Below, piece by piece: positions 25,640-37,041 of a stretch of DNA of 50,218 nt. The stretch is from Spirogloea muscicola. Taxonomy: Eukaryota > Streptophyta > Zygnematophyceae > Spirogloeales > Spirogloeaceae. Under the pieces are notes generated by a model. That model ran no database searches. It was not told the origin of the DNA and saw only the letters and a list, made by a program, of their open reading frames with translations. A program made the position numbers and the translations under genes. The stretch is taken from positions 1 to 50,218 of the forward strand of contig WELB01000400.1 in NCBI GenBank assembly GCA_009602725.1, in the 5' to 3' direction. Positions within the stretch are counted from its first letter, which is position 1. Each line of letters begins with the position of its first letter.

Positions 25640-27182
25640 GCCCTCACCGAGGTGGGTGGCAGCCATGGCTAGAGAGCACGGGAGCACCGCGTGGCCTCAG
25701 ATGTGGAGATTGAGCGATGGGCGCCCGAGGCCTCCCTTTGATCCTCGGGCTGGACATCAGTAATGCTTTCAACACAGTGGAGCGCAGCGTCATCATGGAG
25801 GCGCTACACGACCACTTCCCTTCTCTTGTGCCCTTCCGCTGGTGGTCGAGGCATTACCGTGGAGGTCGGTGCGGCTGTATGGGCTGTGCTGACGACGAGG
25901 ACAAGGGCCAAATTGATCTCCGGCCCTTGGCGGAGCCAACCCCTTGCCTGCCTGTGGCGCTTGCTTAGGGCTTGCAGGCAGCCCTATTCCACTGAGCCTG
26001 GTCTTAGCACGTATGACTGGCCCTGCCTGTGCTGCTAATCGGCACGCACAGCAGGCACAAGCATCTACTACTGCTCAAGCTTGATAGCCCTTCAAAGGAA
26101 TGCCGCTGACAGCACCAGCAGCGCAGAATCCAAAGGTTCGGAGGTGGCGGGAAGCGTGGACGTCCCTTGGTTCCTGCGGACGATTAATGCATATTCTGCA
26201 TCAGCAAACCTCCTTCTGGGCTCGATTTCACCTGCTGTCACGACCTAGCTCGTGACGGACTGGTCGAGGCTGCTCCGCAATTTACTTTGCAGTTCTTGTT
26301 CTTGGTCTCCTTCTTCAGAGGAGCTGCTATTGTGCCTCCGACGTCGTGAAAGATGGGGGTGTGGCAGCGGCTACCTGAGCAGCACTGAGCGGCCGGACGA
26401 AATACACAAGGCAATGAGCGCCCCTCCACTTTGCCAGGAGGCGCATATTTGCAGTGATTCCTGCTTGGACGCCCGGTGACCGGGCCGGTGGACGAAAGAT
26501 TCAAGAGCGCCCAGGGTTGCGGGCGTCCTGCCATGGGGGCTCCAAAGCTCCTTCGGGAGTGGCTAGTATGACTTCACACATACCGGAGAGGTGGACCTGT
26601 GACTGACTTACCTTTCGTCGGGCTTGTTGGAGCAGCCGCAAGGCTGTTGAGGCTGCACATTTTGTATGACCTTCAAGCACCTGCAGGCTCCAGGCGGTTG
26701 CAAGAAAGTGTGCCGAGGAGAAGGACTTCTGCTCCACAGGAGGACCCAGCATGTGGCGCTCAAAATTTAGACGCCTTAACGTCGACGTCCAGCGGCTTGC
26801 CCGGCAGGCCATCGATCGGCTGCCGGGTCAGCCAGGGTCAGCCAGCTGCCCGGCTTAAACGCTGCCAGCTCGCTTGCGCGGGTCTTCCGCATGCGGCTGT
26901 CAGTCTCTTTCCAGCGGTCCCCTGGCTCACGCAGTCCACTCGCGAGCAGGCTGCGCTATAGCTAAGGCTTTTGGGTCTAGGAGTGCCTCTTTCCCAGCTG
27001 CGAGTTACTCCGACTTGCTGCTGCTCACATGTGGGTATTAAGCTTCCATCTGCGGTCGTTTCGTGTCTAGCTGTGTGGGTATGTATATCCCGGCACCCTT
27101 TGGCTCTTTGGACCTTGTCCATTGTTTCTGGGTTGGCCTTTCCTAGCCCCGACCCTCTATGGGCGAGCAATTTTTTTCTTTA
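25640..27182 (+). mobile_element. Non-LTR retrotransposon remnant with reverse transcriptase fragment and tail copy T5
   Basis: Around 25740-25840 the plus strand encodes LILGLDISNAFNTVERSVI and EALHDHFPSLVPF, a reverse transcriptase palm fragment. It aligns with VAMAVNVRDALNSDDRDVI and EELRKAFPSLLPF in the longer minus-strand copy at 31.5-34.5 kb. From about 26770 to 27182 it also shares that copy's tail: CCAGCGGCTTGCCCG, CTGCGAGTTACTCCGACTTG, and GGACCTTGTCCATT before TGGGTTGGCC. Between these the sequence is too decayed to assign. No intact frame remains. Confidence 0.65.
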
Positions 27183-28690
27183 GCTACTTGCGAAGCACAC
27201 AGCCTTGTAGAAGGGCAGCAGGAATTGCGACCCAGTGGGCGAGCACCTCGAGCGTTGTACCCTGCTTGTGCAGATTCCATTCGAGGGCCGACCGCCAGTG
27301 CCATCTTGCACTTTCGCCAGATCGAAGGTTGATACATGCTGCGCGAGACCTTGGTGCGCGGGGTACTGGCAGCATGGGATCCTCACAGAAGTTGGCGAGC
27401 CTTGAGTGTGGTGCAAAAGGCCTTCCACTCCATGGACGAGGCCGTGTGATGGCCAAGGAGTTTAATGCCTCTCATCGCTCTTCCCTCGCTTTTGTTCCGT
27501 TCATGACTTGCCGTGAGGTGAGGGACATTCGGATGAGGGGGCCACAGGCTCCTTGGCTGTCTGCAATTTAAGGTGGGAAGTCGCCAAGGCCCCCTGTTCC
27601 CTGGCACATCACTGAGCCCTTGAATACATGGCCAGTCGCTCATCCTGGCAATCTCAACAAAGGCTACATGGAATACAACGCTTATTGGGCTACTTGTTGT
27701 GTTGCTGCTAGCATTTGGCAGGCTTTGACGTCAGCTCCAGATGTCGCCTTGGAATTCATACAGCTAAAGGCTTAGCCTGGTTCTTTCGTGACACGGTAGT
27801 ATGACTGATTTGCGACTGCTAATATGGGATATAGAGCGCCATCCTTGAGGATCGCTTCTTCTCCTGCGTGGTATCCACTTTTCGATTAAGGACTAGACCT
27901 GGCCCGTTTACAGCCCTTGCCCCCTAAAAGAGCTGCTTTGCATTGAGCGTTCTGCATCCGTCCCTCCCCTCTCTCTCGTCAGACTCGAGGAACAATTTCA
28001 TGAGAAACCTAAAAAGCAACTGTGAAGGCGATGCACCCTTAACAATCAGCGCAGACCTTGGCCGCTCCCAAGGCTGCATGCAAGTGCCACGGAAGCTACC
28101 CCACCACGGGGAGACCCGCTGGGCTTGCTGTTCTCGACCATGAACGATGGCCAGCTGCTATGCTGCGGTTTATGCAGTCGCTCGCTACTCACTTTTGGAA
28201 CCATCTGTGCGTTGTTATTAGCCAGCTTCAGCAGGGCCTTGCTGGTCCCGATTGCTTAGCTGCTCTTCTTATCGGTCCCGGTGAAGCATTCGCAGCTTAT
28301 GTTGCCCTGCGTCGGTCCTGGCTCGTATGAGGCTTGCATCCGCTTGCTGGTCGTGTCCTGGCTGCCCCTCGGGTTGTAGGCGTGGCGACTCCTTATGGGT
28401 CTTTCAACCTTCCGGGCTGGCGAGTCCTTCTTGGCCTTTCACTCTTCCTGGCTGGCTGGCTGTATAATCATCGCCGTACTGGAAGAGTCTTCCCGGCTGC
28501 TGGTTGTTTCAAGCTGCGGATACTGACCCCTGGGGTTACTGACTGGCTATCATAGTGGTCGCTTGATTTCTGAGATACTACAGGCTTCTGACTTTCTTGT
28601 AGGCCGTAGGCTGTAGGCTGGCTTCCCACAGCCCCGCCCCCTCTGGAAGAGCAGCTCCTCCAATGGCATTCCTTCGTCAATACATTTTAA
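27183..28690. other. Accessory stretch without a recognised gene
   Basis: Open frames at 27122-27571 and 28058-28330 (plus) match no family I know. A third copy of the GGCTGGC/CATCGCC/GGAAGAGTC motif lies at 28437-28491. The stretch is flanked by element remnants on both sides and is probably decayed transposon sequence. Confidence 0.45.
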
Positions 28691-28994
28691 ATTTACTGCC
28701 GGTCCGACTCGGTGAGCTCGGTTGCGCCCTTTGGTCCACGTGCAGACCACTGTACCTCGGCTGCTGGGCACAGGTGGTAACCACTATCTCCGCCAAGTCC
28801 CTCCTAGATGACCAACGCGAACCAGCCCACACCATCGATAGAGTGCGGGATGGCCTCCTTCCTACTCGATCTCGTAGTCATATTGACTTATTTATTCCTC
28901 CTACCCGCTTTTGATAAGCGAGCCTGCCGTGTAATGTCCCCCCCCACCATAAGTCACAAGCGCGATGGATGCAAGATCGCCTCTGATACCAAAT
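28690..28994 (-). mobile_element. Leader of an LTR element (E) with primer-binding site
   Basis: At 28981-28991 the minus strand reads TGGTATCAGAG, the usual primer-binding site for initiator methionine tRNA in plant LTR elements. It lies three to four bases inside the LTR at 28995-29534, so the LTR is a 5' LTR of a minus-strand element. The leader continues to lower coordinates and no gag is recognisable. It is a fossil fragment. Confidence 0.65.
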
Positions 28995-29534
28995 TGTAAC
29001 CTCGCCCTACACACGCAGTTAGGGTGAGCAGTATTTATTGAGTTCGGCTGTAGGGGGTTTAGGGACCGACCCACTACACAGGCAAAGCACTAGCGCATAG
29101 GCGCAGCGGAAGAGAGGCCCTGTGACGCCGCCGTCCGGCGGCGACTCCACCTCCTGGGCGCAGGCCGGCGCAGCAGGCCCCGCAGCAAGGTGCGTCGGCG
29201 GCTGCGGCGGCGAGCAGCGGCAAGGCTGCTCGTGGGCTTCACCGGTTCGAACTCCTCTCGAGCCTCAGCCCCAAGGCTCTTCGTGCTTCCGCGTGCACGC
29301 CCCCTCCAGGGGTGTGAGCGGGTCGCCCCATGGCCTGCCTTGCGGCGGGCCAAAGATCCTCCCTTGAACGGGCGGATCCCTAGCGAGGGGTATTTCTGGA
29401 CGGGCGGGGCCCGCCTGGGCGGGCCACTCACCCGGCAAGCCAGCCCGCCACCTGGCGGGCCCACTTGTCCCAAATAGCCTGTCATGTAATGCCAACAGAG
29501 CCATGTGGCTTAACCAAACGGCTGGTTCATTACA
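28995..29534 (-). mobile_element. LTR, family 1 (about 540 bp), Ty3/gypsy
   Basis: In minus sense it starts TGTAATGAACCAGCC and ends GAGGTTACA. The same sequence flanks chromovirus A at 37042-38194. A GC-rich central part includes hairpin-forming CCGTCCGGCGGCG and tandem GGGCGGGCC motifs. Confidence 0.8.
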
Positions 29535-29946
29535 CCCATTGTGCGGGTCCGCCCCTCCGGGGGCCGGACCTTGGGGCTACCCTCGTCACACCCTCCGGGG
29601 AGGGGTGGCAGGGGGTACGCTAGTAGTAGGCCGAAGCCAGACTCTTCAGTCGGACCAGAGACGCCCAGAGAGAGGCACAGCCCTGCTTGCCTGCTGCCGC
29701 AGACGCCGGCCCAGCTCTGCTGCTGCCGTCTACTGCCCAGCCCGGCGCCGCAGCCTGTCGCTGCGGACATCGCCGGCTCTCCGTAAGTGCCACGGATGCG
29801 CCCTATCTGGGGCCAGCTACTAATCTTAGACCCTCCGTGTGCGTTGGCGCTCCAGTATGTAGGGGGTAAGTTCCTAAACCCCCTAGGTCCGAACTCAATA
29901 AGGACGTACTAACCCCTAACTGCGTGTAAGGGATCAGGACGTCACA
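29535..29946 (+). mobile_element. LTR fragment, family 2, inverted relative to the LTR of element C
   Basis: It ends GGGATCAGGACGTCACA at 29946. As a whole it is the reverse complement of the first half or so of the LTR at 48573-49314, sharing CCCCTAACTGCGTGTA, the Cys/Ala-coding GCTGCCGC tracts and GACCCGCACAAT. Its outer end is cut off at the family 1 LTR. No primer-binding site follows it. Confidence 0.7.
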
Positions 29947-29969
29947 AAAGTATAGGCCTTACCAATGTA

Positions 29970-30205
29970 GCGGAGCATCCAGGTCAATGCCACCTTGCCG
30001 ACGAGGCGAACTACAAGAAAGGGTCGATTCTAAATTTGCAGCCACTTATGCGTACCTACAGCCCGCATGGAGAGATGCTTTGTGCTTAGTAGCACTTAAG
30101 CACCCACGTCGAAGGACACATCGTGACAACGTCGATCAGCATACCCTTTTGCTCCGTTGCTGGACATCTCCAACTTTTGCCGAGCTCTCCGCTGAGCTTT
30201 CAGGA
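29970..30205 (-). mobile_element. Ty3/gypsy pol fragment (post-integrase region)
   Basis: It matches 43400-43620 of element C: both share ACAGCCCGCATGGAGAGATG and GACAACGTCGATCAGCATAC (here with small differences). It is a short broken fragment lying between LTR pieces. Confidence 0.65.
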
Positions 30206-30212
30206 GGTTACC

Positions 30213-30340
30213 TGTAACGATCCAGCCGTTTGGTCAAGCCACAGGTCTTGTCAGCATTACATGAGCGCTTGTCGTTCGACGGCAAGTGGCCCGCCAGGAG
30301 GCGGGCTAGCTGGCCGGGCAAGTGGCCCGCCCTGGTGCGA
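30213..30340 (+). mobile_element. LTR fragment, family 1, plus orientation
   Basis: It begins TGTAACGATCCAGCCGTTTG, matching the outer end of the family 1 LTR with small differences, and continues with CAGCATTACATGA and CCCGCCAGGAGGCGGG. It is truncated by the next LTR. Confidence 0.6.
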
Positions 30341-30606
30341 TGTAACGTCCGTCCCTAATCACACAAATAGGGTCAGAACGTCCTATTTGAGTTTCGGACA
30401 TAGGGTGTTTTGGAGACAACCCCCTTACAGAGTGGAACGCCAGCGCACACAGCGCACATAAGCGCACACAGCGCACATACGCGCACATAGTGCAGCGGAA
30501 GTCTTACCTTGAGGCACCGCCGGAAGGCGGCGACTCGACCGAGGGTCAGCAGCTGTCCCCGCAAGGGCGCGGCCATGGTACTTACAGATAGCCGGCGAGG
30601 CTCGCA
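30341..30606 (+). mobile_element. LTR fragment, family 2, plus orientation
   Basis: It starts TGTAACGTCCGTCCCTAATC and follows the order of the LTR at 48573: a GTCCTATTTGAGTTTCGGAC block, then CCCCCTTACAGAGTGGA and GCCGGAAGGCGGCGACTC. It runs into a pol fragment at about 30607. Confidence 0.6.
30443..30492. repeat. Short minisatellite, GCGCACA-type units
   Basis: About six imperfect units of GCGCACAYA (GCGCACACA, GCGCACATA) in a row inside the family 2 LTR fragment. Confidence 0.7.
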
Positions 30607-30725
30607 GCGACGCTGGACAGCTTTCTTTGTCTTTCTCATACCCAAATGACCATTGTACGGAGGTCATGCAGTTCGTGCAAGATACTGCTACGCAAGGCAT
30701 TGCAGTCAAGGACTACAATCCTCGT
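30607..30725 (-). mobile_element. Ty3/gypsy pol fragment (integrase N-terminal region)
   Basis: GCTGGACAGCTTTCTTTGTC and CATACCCAAATGACCAT match 44278-44320 of element C almost exactly, followed by GCAAGGCATTGCAGTCA. It is a short broken piece joined directly to an LTR fragment. Confidence 0.7.
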
Positions 30726-30839
30726 GGCGGGTGTGTGTCCCTAAATCACCAATATCTCAAACCTAATAAGGACGCATTAGGCTTCAACCTGCCTATTGGG
30801 GATCGAATGCTGCCCCAGAAGCCCGACCGCTCTTGCGGC

Positions 30840-31522
30840 TGCTGAGCATGGCCAGCCCAGTAAGAATGAATAAGGTCCAGAAGGCCGAAAGGCGCCAAAG
30901 CCGCACAACTATGCAAAGACTACAGCGGATGGGAGCTCAGTTTTACCAAGTCGGCAGCCGCAAGTCGTGGGACTTGCAGCTCGTAAATAGGCACCCACCA
31001 CGAGACCTAGAATTAGCAGGCAAAGCGCCGCCTGCCTGCAAGTGCACTGCGTGAGCTTGGGACGGTTGGGAAAGACATTGATAGTCGCCTGTGAAAGAAA
31101 AAAGCGATCGCTCATAGAGAAGAGGGTTTGGCAAGCCAGCCCAAAAGAATGGACAATGTCCAAAGCCAAAGAGGTGCCAAAGAAGGACTACACTACAAAA
31201 CACTGCAATACACAAGACGATGCAGAGGGAAGCTCAGTACCCGCGAGTGAGCAACATCAGGTCTGAGTAGCTCGCAGCAGGGAAAGAGGCACTCCGCCCA
31301 GACCCAGAGGTGGCGGCTTTAGCACGGCCGGCTCGCGTGCGGACGGCGTAGGCAAGGGAGCGTTGAAACGATACCGCCAGGCGCATATGGAAGACTTGGG
31401 CGAGCGAACCGGCGGCGTTGAAGCCGGGCATGGCCCCTGGCAGAACCGGCCGCCGGTCAATGGCCTGACGGGCAAGCCGCTGGAGGAGATCCAGTCAGCG
31501 GCTGCCAAAAGCCTCGTGTACA
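30840..31522 (-). repeat. Tail of the non-LTR element, dispersed repeat copy T6 with two tandem units
   Basis: Directly after the open frame ending at 31523, the minus strand encodes MRLAVSFQRSLAYAV and SYSDLMLLTRGY. It then has the block TTTGGACATTGTCCATTC with TTTTGGGCTGGCTTGCC (near 31110-31165). A second, more diverged unit ending CTTATTCATTCTTACTGGGC lies near 30850-30960. Copy T5 shares the same order after its own reverse transcriptase fragment, so this is probably the 3' part of the retrotransposon. Confidence 0.6.
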
Positions 31523-34505
31523 TCAACCGCGGGGCCGCAAATTCATCACCAACCGGGTGATCGGCATATTTTCGCTCCTTGCCCCGGGCCGCCCGGCTGA
31601 CCGCGTGCCCTGCAAACGACGCCGATCTGGTGGATGGGCGGAGTCGATGCAGTCAGTTGTCACCACATCGGCAATGATGCGGGGACCGCCGCCGGGCGGA
31701 ATGGCGACCAGGTCGGCGCGTCGAGTATGGGGCTGGCCGTCCGCGCCCAGCTGGATGGGCATTATGGAGATGTTTACCACAGCCACCTTGAAGCCCGCCT
31801 CCGTGAACACCCCCTGCATGCCATCTCGCAGGAGATCGTGGGGACCGGTCCGCTCGCCCCCGTGCGTGCAACGGAGCATATGCGCAGCCAGCTCCGCAGG
31901 TTCGGCGTGACGGGCACCGCACTCGCACTGAGTGACGCCCACGAGGCGGGGAGGGAGGAGGCCCAAGAGCCGGTGGACCGCCGTCCCGAAGACCTCATCG
32001 GGCATGGTGAGCGCCGCGTAGAGTGGGAGCGCTGATAACCACGCCGCCGCTCCAGGGGAAGAGGCTGAAGGGAGCCGGGCTCGCCCGCGAAAATCAGACG
32101 GAGGGAGAAGCTCCACCACCTGGTCAGAGGCCGCTTTTTCAATCAGCGCCGTTAAGCGTGTGCCTGGGCACACAGGTCAGGGGTGTGGGCGAGGTGGATG
32201 AAAGGGACGGCCTGCTCCGACATGTTGGGGTGGACCGCCAGAAGCCCGTCGCGGGCAGAGCGGAGGGCAACCTGGAAGGGCAGCTGGCCGATCTCCACTA
32301 CAGCTGCCGCCCGCTCCAGGGCGCGCTGGCCGTGGACGATGAATCTCTGGCACATGGGGGCTGCAACCTGAGCCCAGCTGCCCATGTAGGCCGCCTCACA
32401 GGCGCGGGCATCTGAGCGGCATCCCAAGTGGCCGCGGCTGGCCGGCAGGCTAGCCTGCAGCAGCGCAGCTGGTGAGAAGAGGAACGCGGGGTGCTGCACG
32501 CGGGGTGGCCGCGGACGCCAGGATGCCGGGGTCAAAAGCGGCATACGCTGCCTTCACCGCCGATGGAGGAGGGATGGTGCGGGCCAGATAGTGTGGCCGC
32601 TGCGCGATGCATCGTGTCAGCATAGCGGTCGCCAGCTGCATGTCCTGCAGCGTGTGAAGACGGTCCGCCGGCCGGAGGTGTTCCTGCAGCCGCGCCTGCA
32701 GCTGCTCCGTCACAAAGGCAGGTGCGCCTAGGGGAACGCCGAGGAGGGTGAGGCCCCCGGCTGGTGTCTGGCAGCCCAAGGGCAGGCGCAGGTGGGCTGG
32801 CAGGCCCTGAGGGGACCAAGCGCTGCATTTGTCCGCCCGAATGTCCAGGCCGATCGCGCTCAGCTGCACTTGGAGGGTGGCAAAGGCGGCTGCGACGTCC
32901 TCTGGCTTCCCCACCAGCGTGGTGTCGACACGACGACGCCAGGGTGAACCGCGACCGTTGCATGGAGCGCACGGTGATATGCCAACGCATAGTAAAACCC
33001 CGCCAGTGGATCCCCTTGGCGCGCGCCCCTAGTGGAATGGAGGGTCTCCACCTCACCACCCCCCGCCCGCCACTTCAGCTCGCATGGCTGACCGTACCCC
33101 AGCCTGAAGAAGGGTAGAAGGCTGGGGAAGGCCTTTCTCAGCTCCTCCGCGATGACATCACGATCATCACTGTTGAGGGCGTCGCGGACATTGACCGCCA
33201 TGGCTACCCACTTGGGATGCAGGTCCAGGGCGGCCCGTACGCCGTGCACGACCGTCTCACCGCCGCTTCGCAGCCCCGCACCAAATTGTTGGGGCGCCAG
33301 GTGTGCCTGGGCCTGCCCCGCGTGCCGTTGCCAAAGCGCGCGCCCCATCAGGCGGTAGAGCACCTCACCGATGGCGATGGGCCTGAACCCCCCACCGGCC
33401 TTGCTGAGCGCCAGCAGCGTACTGGTGCACAGGATGCCGCGAATGCTGGCCGGACGTGGTGGCGAGCGAGGAATTGGCACACCTGGTGGAGCGCCTGCAA
33501 GTCGGCCGGGTCGCCTTTCAGGAAGATCTCTCGGAGGTGCTCGGTAAGCATGTGGGAAGGACCGCCAGCGGCCGCGCGGCGGCTGCTCTGCAGGGCCTTC
33601 CGCAGGGCGTCGGCGTCGAGGACCACCTCCTCCGGCGGTGCGAAGGTGGCCAGCTACGGGGCAGGGAGGTGCGAGCCGCAAGGTGCAGGGACTCCAGGGC
33701 CGCCCTTGTGGCAGCATTGGTGGAGCGCCAGCGGCGAGTCGTCCAGGGCCTGGACCGCCCGGACAACTCGCCCGCGTGACCGAAGCGCAGAGCCCGGCGG
33801 ACGTTGGCGGCCTTGTTTGGCGCGGCCCGTGCGTCACCTCGGTTTGTTGCTGAGGCCGCCACTGCTGCATCGTGACGCGCGAGAAGCTCCTCCCAATGTC
33901 CGCTCTCGAACAATTGGACGCGCTCCAGAAGGGGCTGCTGGCCCTGCCAGCGGCCGTCGTGGGGGGCGCGCCCGAGCAGCAGCCGGGGGAATAGGAGAAA
34001 CTGCTTCCAAGCCGCCTCGTCCCGGTGGTCCCTGGCAATCCGTTGCATCGCCGGGCGGAGCGCGGCGCGAATGTGTGGGCGCACCCAGCGGGGGACATGG
34101 CGGACGAGCGGGAGGGCCGCCTGGCGGTGGACGGCTGCCAGGTCGAGACCGGCCAGCCACTGCCAATGTTGATGCGTGGGAGGGGAAGGCTCGGGAGGGA
34201 CTGGCCTGCCTGGTCTGCCCCGACGGCCGCTCGCAGCCGCGGCGCTCCGCTTCTGCTCCGCACGGTCGTTGCGGCTCGCGCAGGCTCGCTCGTGGTTGGC
34301 ACAACCGGACCGCGAGTTGAGGGTCGTCTGGCAGTGCTGGCACAGCAGTGGTTCGGGCTAGTGAGGTGGGGGCGACTGCGGTGGAGCCGGCCGGCGTGGC
34401 GGTGGTGGAGGCGCCGGTGGAACACCTAGGCAAGCGACCCGATGGTGTAGAAGCCGAGCAGCTCACCCTGCTGTCCCGGCCAATGATTGATGGCTCGCTA
34501 TGCAA
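31523..34505 (-). mobile_element. Non-LTR retrotransposon ORF, R2/NeSL-like with restriction-like endonuclease
   Basis: Parts in order on the minus strand: an N-terminal CCHC-type finger (CQHCQTTLNS then CANHERAC, about 34342-34279); a conserved linker (VRPHIRAALRPAMQRI, FPRLLLGRAPHD, 34085-33950); a reverse transcriptase with GGFRPIAIGEVLYRL (about 33390), NVRDALNSDDRDVI (33190) and GARQGDPLAGFYYAL (33030); VDTTLVGKPEDV (about 32935), where the usual YxDD box should be and one Asp seems lost; then a C-terminal CECGARH...HMLRC zinc motif (about 31905-31850) and RADLVAIP...IIADVVTTD (31720-31660), which fits a PD-(D/E)XK endonuclease. Such an order is known from site-specific non-LTR elements. 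Several frame changes split it (near 33630, 32950 and 32500), so it is not active. High GC like the host exons. The family assignment is inference. Confidence 0.72.
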
Positions 34506-34589
34506 GCCACTGCAGAAGGTTCAGCCGCCGACCGCCGAAAGCCCTCGGTGCGAGTACTGACGTAGAATGGGCTGACATCTAGTAAGATC

Positions 34590-34700
34590 TGGCCATCCAT
34601 ACGTGGGCTTTGTGCTTAGGCCCATAGCTTAGCCACTTCACAAAGTCACAGGAATAAGCCCACGGGGTACTGACCGGTCTGACATCTCACCATGGCCTCG
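34590..34700 (-). mobile_element. Chromodomain fragment of a Ty3/gypsy element
   Basis: The minus strand carries a stretch similar to the end of the chromovirus polyprotein (VKWLSYGPKHK here; VKWLGYGPEHN in element A). It is short and broken. Confidence 0.5.
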
Positions 34701-34879
34701 AACTCTTGTACTTATGTGATACATAAGGAGGACTAGGGGCTATTGACTCAGCCACCCATGTGGACTCCCAGCTGGATCACATTGATTCACCGTGCCAGAT
34801 TCTTCGTACCAATTCTTCCAGCTACATGAGCGAGCTTGCCGACCCGGCTAACGTGTTCCGAACATTGAGCTCTTAAACT

Positions 34880-36129
34880 CGAGTTAGCGTCAATATCTAG
34901 TATGGTGGCAGACCATAATCGGAACATGTCTGCGACCATGCTTGAGATGAAGTCGCCGCACATAACCTCTAAAGTCGTCGTCGACCAGACGAACTGCGTC
35001 GAGCTGATTACGGGCGTTAAGATCTACATGGACCTCCCCGAGCAAGGTGGTCAACTAGCGCGTGCAAAAGCCCCAGGTATTGTATTCTCTGGGTGTTGAG
35101 GACGATTCGTGCTTTCCCATATGGCGGCTGAATCTCCAGTGAGGTAGGTGACGGTGATTCCCACGCGGGACGTCACCGGCGCCTCGCCCAGTACAAGCCA
35201 TGCCTCCATCTCCCCGATTTATGCTGCGAGGCTCCCCGTCCCATCGAACTTCGAGGGCTGGCACGGCTGGGCTCGACCCAACCGCGCATTATGGCTCACT
35301 TTAGCTCGGAGGCGACGAGTACGCTGCTCATCCGCGGACATACGGCTGATCAGGACTCGTACCTCCTCGCTCAACGCCGTCAAACACAGGGGTGACCAGC
35401 GGATCCCCACCAAGCACCGCCGCCTCGACGAGCTCCCTCGGGCGCCTAAGACGCCGCGCCTCGCCCGTTGTAAGGCCGTCTGGTCCGGGCGCTTGGAGCT
35501 CCGCCATGTCGTTGGCCACTTCCTCGACCTCGGCCGCTGGTACTGCCGGCGGGGGGGCGCTAGGTTGCGCACTTGAGTCCTCAGACTCCATGCCTTTACA
35601 CCAACACACCGAGGGCCAAGTCAGTGGAAGGCATAAGACACACCGAAGAGACGATACTACCACGATATACTAAGCAAGCTGGTGCCCCAGACAAGCAAAG
35701 CAATCATGGCAGCGCGCAAGTCATATCCTGAAAACGCAAAACAGTACGCGCAGCTGAGGGAGGGGCCAGGACTGGAGTACGGACCAGCCTCTGGCACATG
35801 GCCAGATACGCCCATCGGCGATCGGTTTCACCTCCTTGCCACAAGACAGGCAATCCGCCAACCGCAGGTGCTTAAGCAGGCAAAGTGTTGACCTGGCAAT
35901 TGCGATTCTGCCGGGGTGGAGGAACGCTCCACATGGCCGACCCCGGACGCGTGGATGCAGCGGGCGAGTGGACAACAGTATCAATCAGCCTGCCGATGCA
36001 GATCCACGAGTACAGTCTGGCAAGGGGTCTCAACCACAAGAGACGTGCCAGTGCTAGAGCATCAGAAGGAACCTTGCAGTGTCAGCCATATTATCACAGA
36101 AGACAAGGCTAGCAAGATGCAAGGACTCC
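34880..36129 (-). mobile_element. Chromovirus D: leader and gag fragment
   Basis: It is homologous to 47360-48560 of element C. Shared blocks are CAAGCAAAGCAATCATGGCA with GCGCGCAAGTCATAT, the gag-like stretch AELQAPGPDGLTT (35.5 kb), and CTCTGGGTGTTGAGGACGAT. A primer-binding site TGGTATCAGA lies at 36130-36139. The pol part is missing; the non-LTR remnant lies beyond. Broken, with several breaks. Confidence 0.7.
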
Positions 36130-36140
36130 TCTGATACCAA

Positions 36141-36971
36141 GTAAAACGTTCTGATCCCTATACAGGCAGTTAGGGGTTATTACGTCCTGATTATATTCGG
36201 TCGCTGGGGTTTTGAGACGAAACCCCCAGCACAGGAGGCACCACATTTACACGCAGCAGAATACCTTGCCCTGAGACGCCGCCGACAGGCAGACTCACCT
36301 CTCGGTACGGGCCAGCAACTGTCCCCAACGAGAGCAGCCAAAGTCTACCTTCAGGAGAGCCGATATAAATCCGCAGGGACGGGTTGCGGCATCGGGCTGC
36401 AGCAGCAGGCAGCAGCAGGGCTGCGTCGACGAGCTGCGGCAGCAGGCGGCAGCGGGGCTGCGCGTCTCTCTCTAGCCTGGGCTTCGCTGACTTGGACCGA
36501 GTACCCCGAGTCTGGTCTTAGCCCTACTTATAGTGCTTCATGTGCCACCCTCCCCAGGGGTCTCTGAAAGGCTCGCCTCAAGGCCCACCTTCGAGAAGGC
36601 GGGCTCGACAAAGGGGATACGATCGTAAGGGCAGCCGCGCCGCCCTGTGTGGTGCGGTGCTGCCCTGCGCGGCGCCGCCCTACGCGGGGCGGCGCCGCCA
36701 GGCGCATCACAGCGCCACACGCGTCACAAGCATGTCACTACAAGTCCAATGGCACAGCCGGGTAGCCGGCGGTGCGGCGGCCATGCGCCGGCCGCACCGG
36801 CAGTGCTGCGGCGATTAGGCCGCGATGCGGCGGCCGCTCCGGCGGCGCGGCGTCACCGTCGCGCGTCGCCCACGTGTCGCACACGCCAACGATACTGGGG
36901 CCGCGCGCCGGTAAGTACGCGTCAGCGTTGAACCCAAGATTAAATGTCACGTAACGGGTGGGGACGTTACA
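36141..36971 (-). mobile_element. 5' LTR of chromovirus D
   Basis: About 830 bp. It lies next to the primer-binding site and ends with GGGGACGTTACA at 36971 (TGTAACGTCCCC in element sense). It contains the CTGATCCCTATACAGGCAGT motif shared with family 2 LTRs, a Ser/Gly-poor CAGCAG-rich part, and a long GC-rich stretch (36640-36900) with many GGCGCCGCC inverted motifs. Confidence 0.65.
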
Positions 36972-37041
36972 ATAACCATTCAACAAGGCTTGCATTAAGA
37001 TATGCAGGGGCGTACTACTGGAATTGGAAACTGAGGAGGGG

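Noticed and set aside
29236-29265. Possible tRNA B box (GGTTCGAACTCC) in the family 1 LTR
   Set aside because: No A box, acceptor stem or cloverleaf can be formed around it.
30443-30492. CRISPR-like short repeats
   Set aside because: The units are contiguous, imperfect and only 8-9 bases long, without spacers; the genome is eukaryotic.
36640-36900. GC-rich inverted motifs as a host CpG-island promoter
   Set aside because: The stretch lies inside the LTR of element D and no host gene follows.
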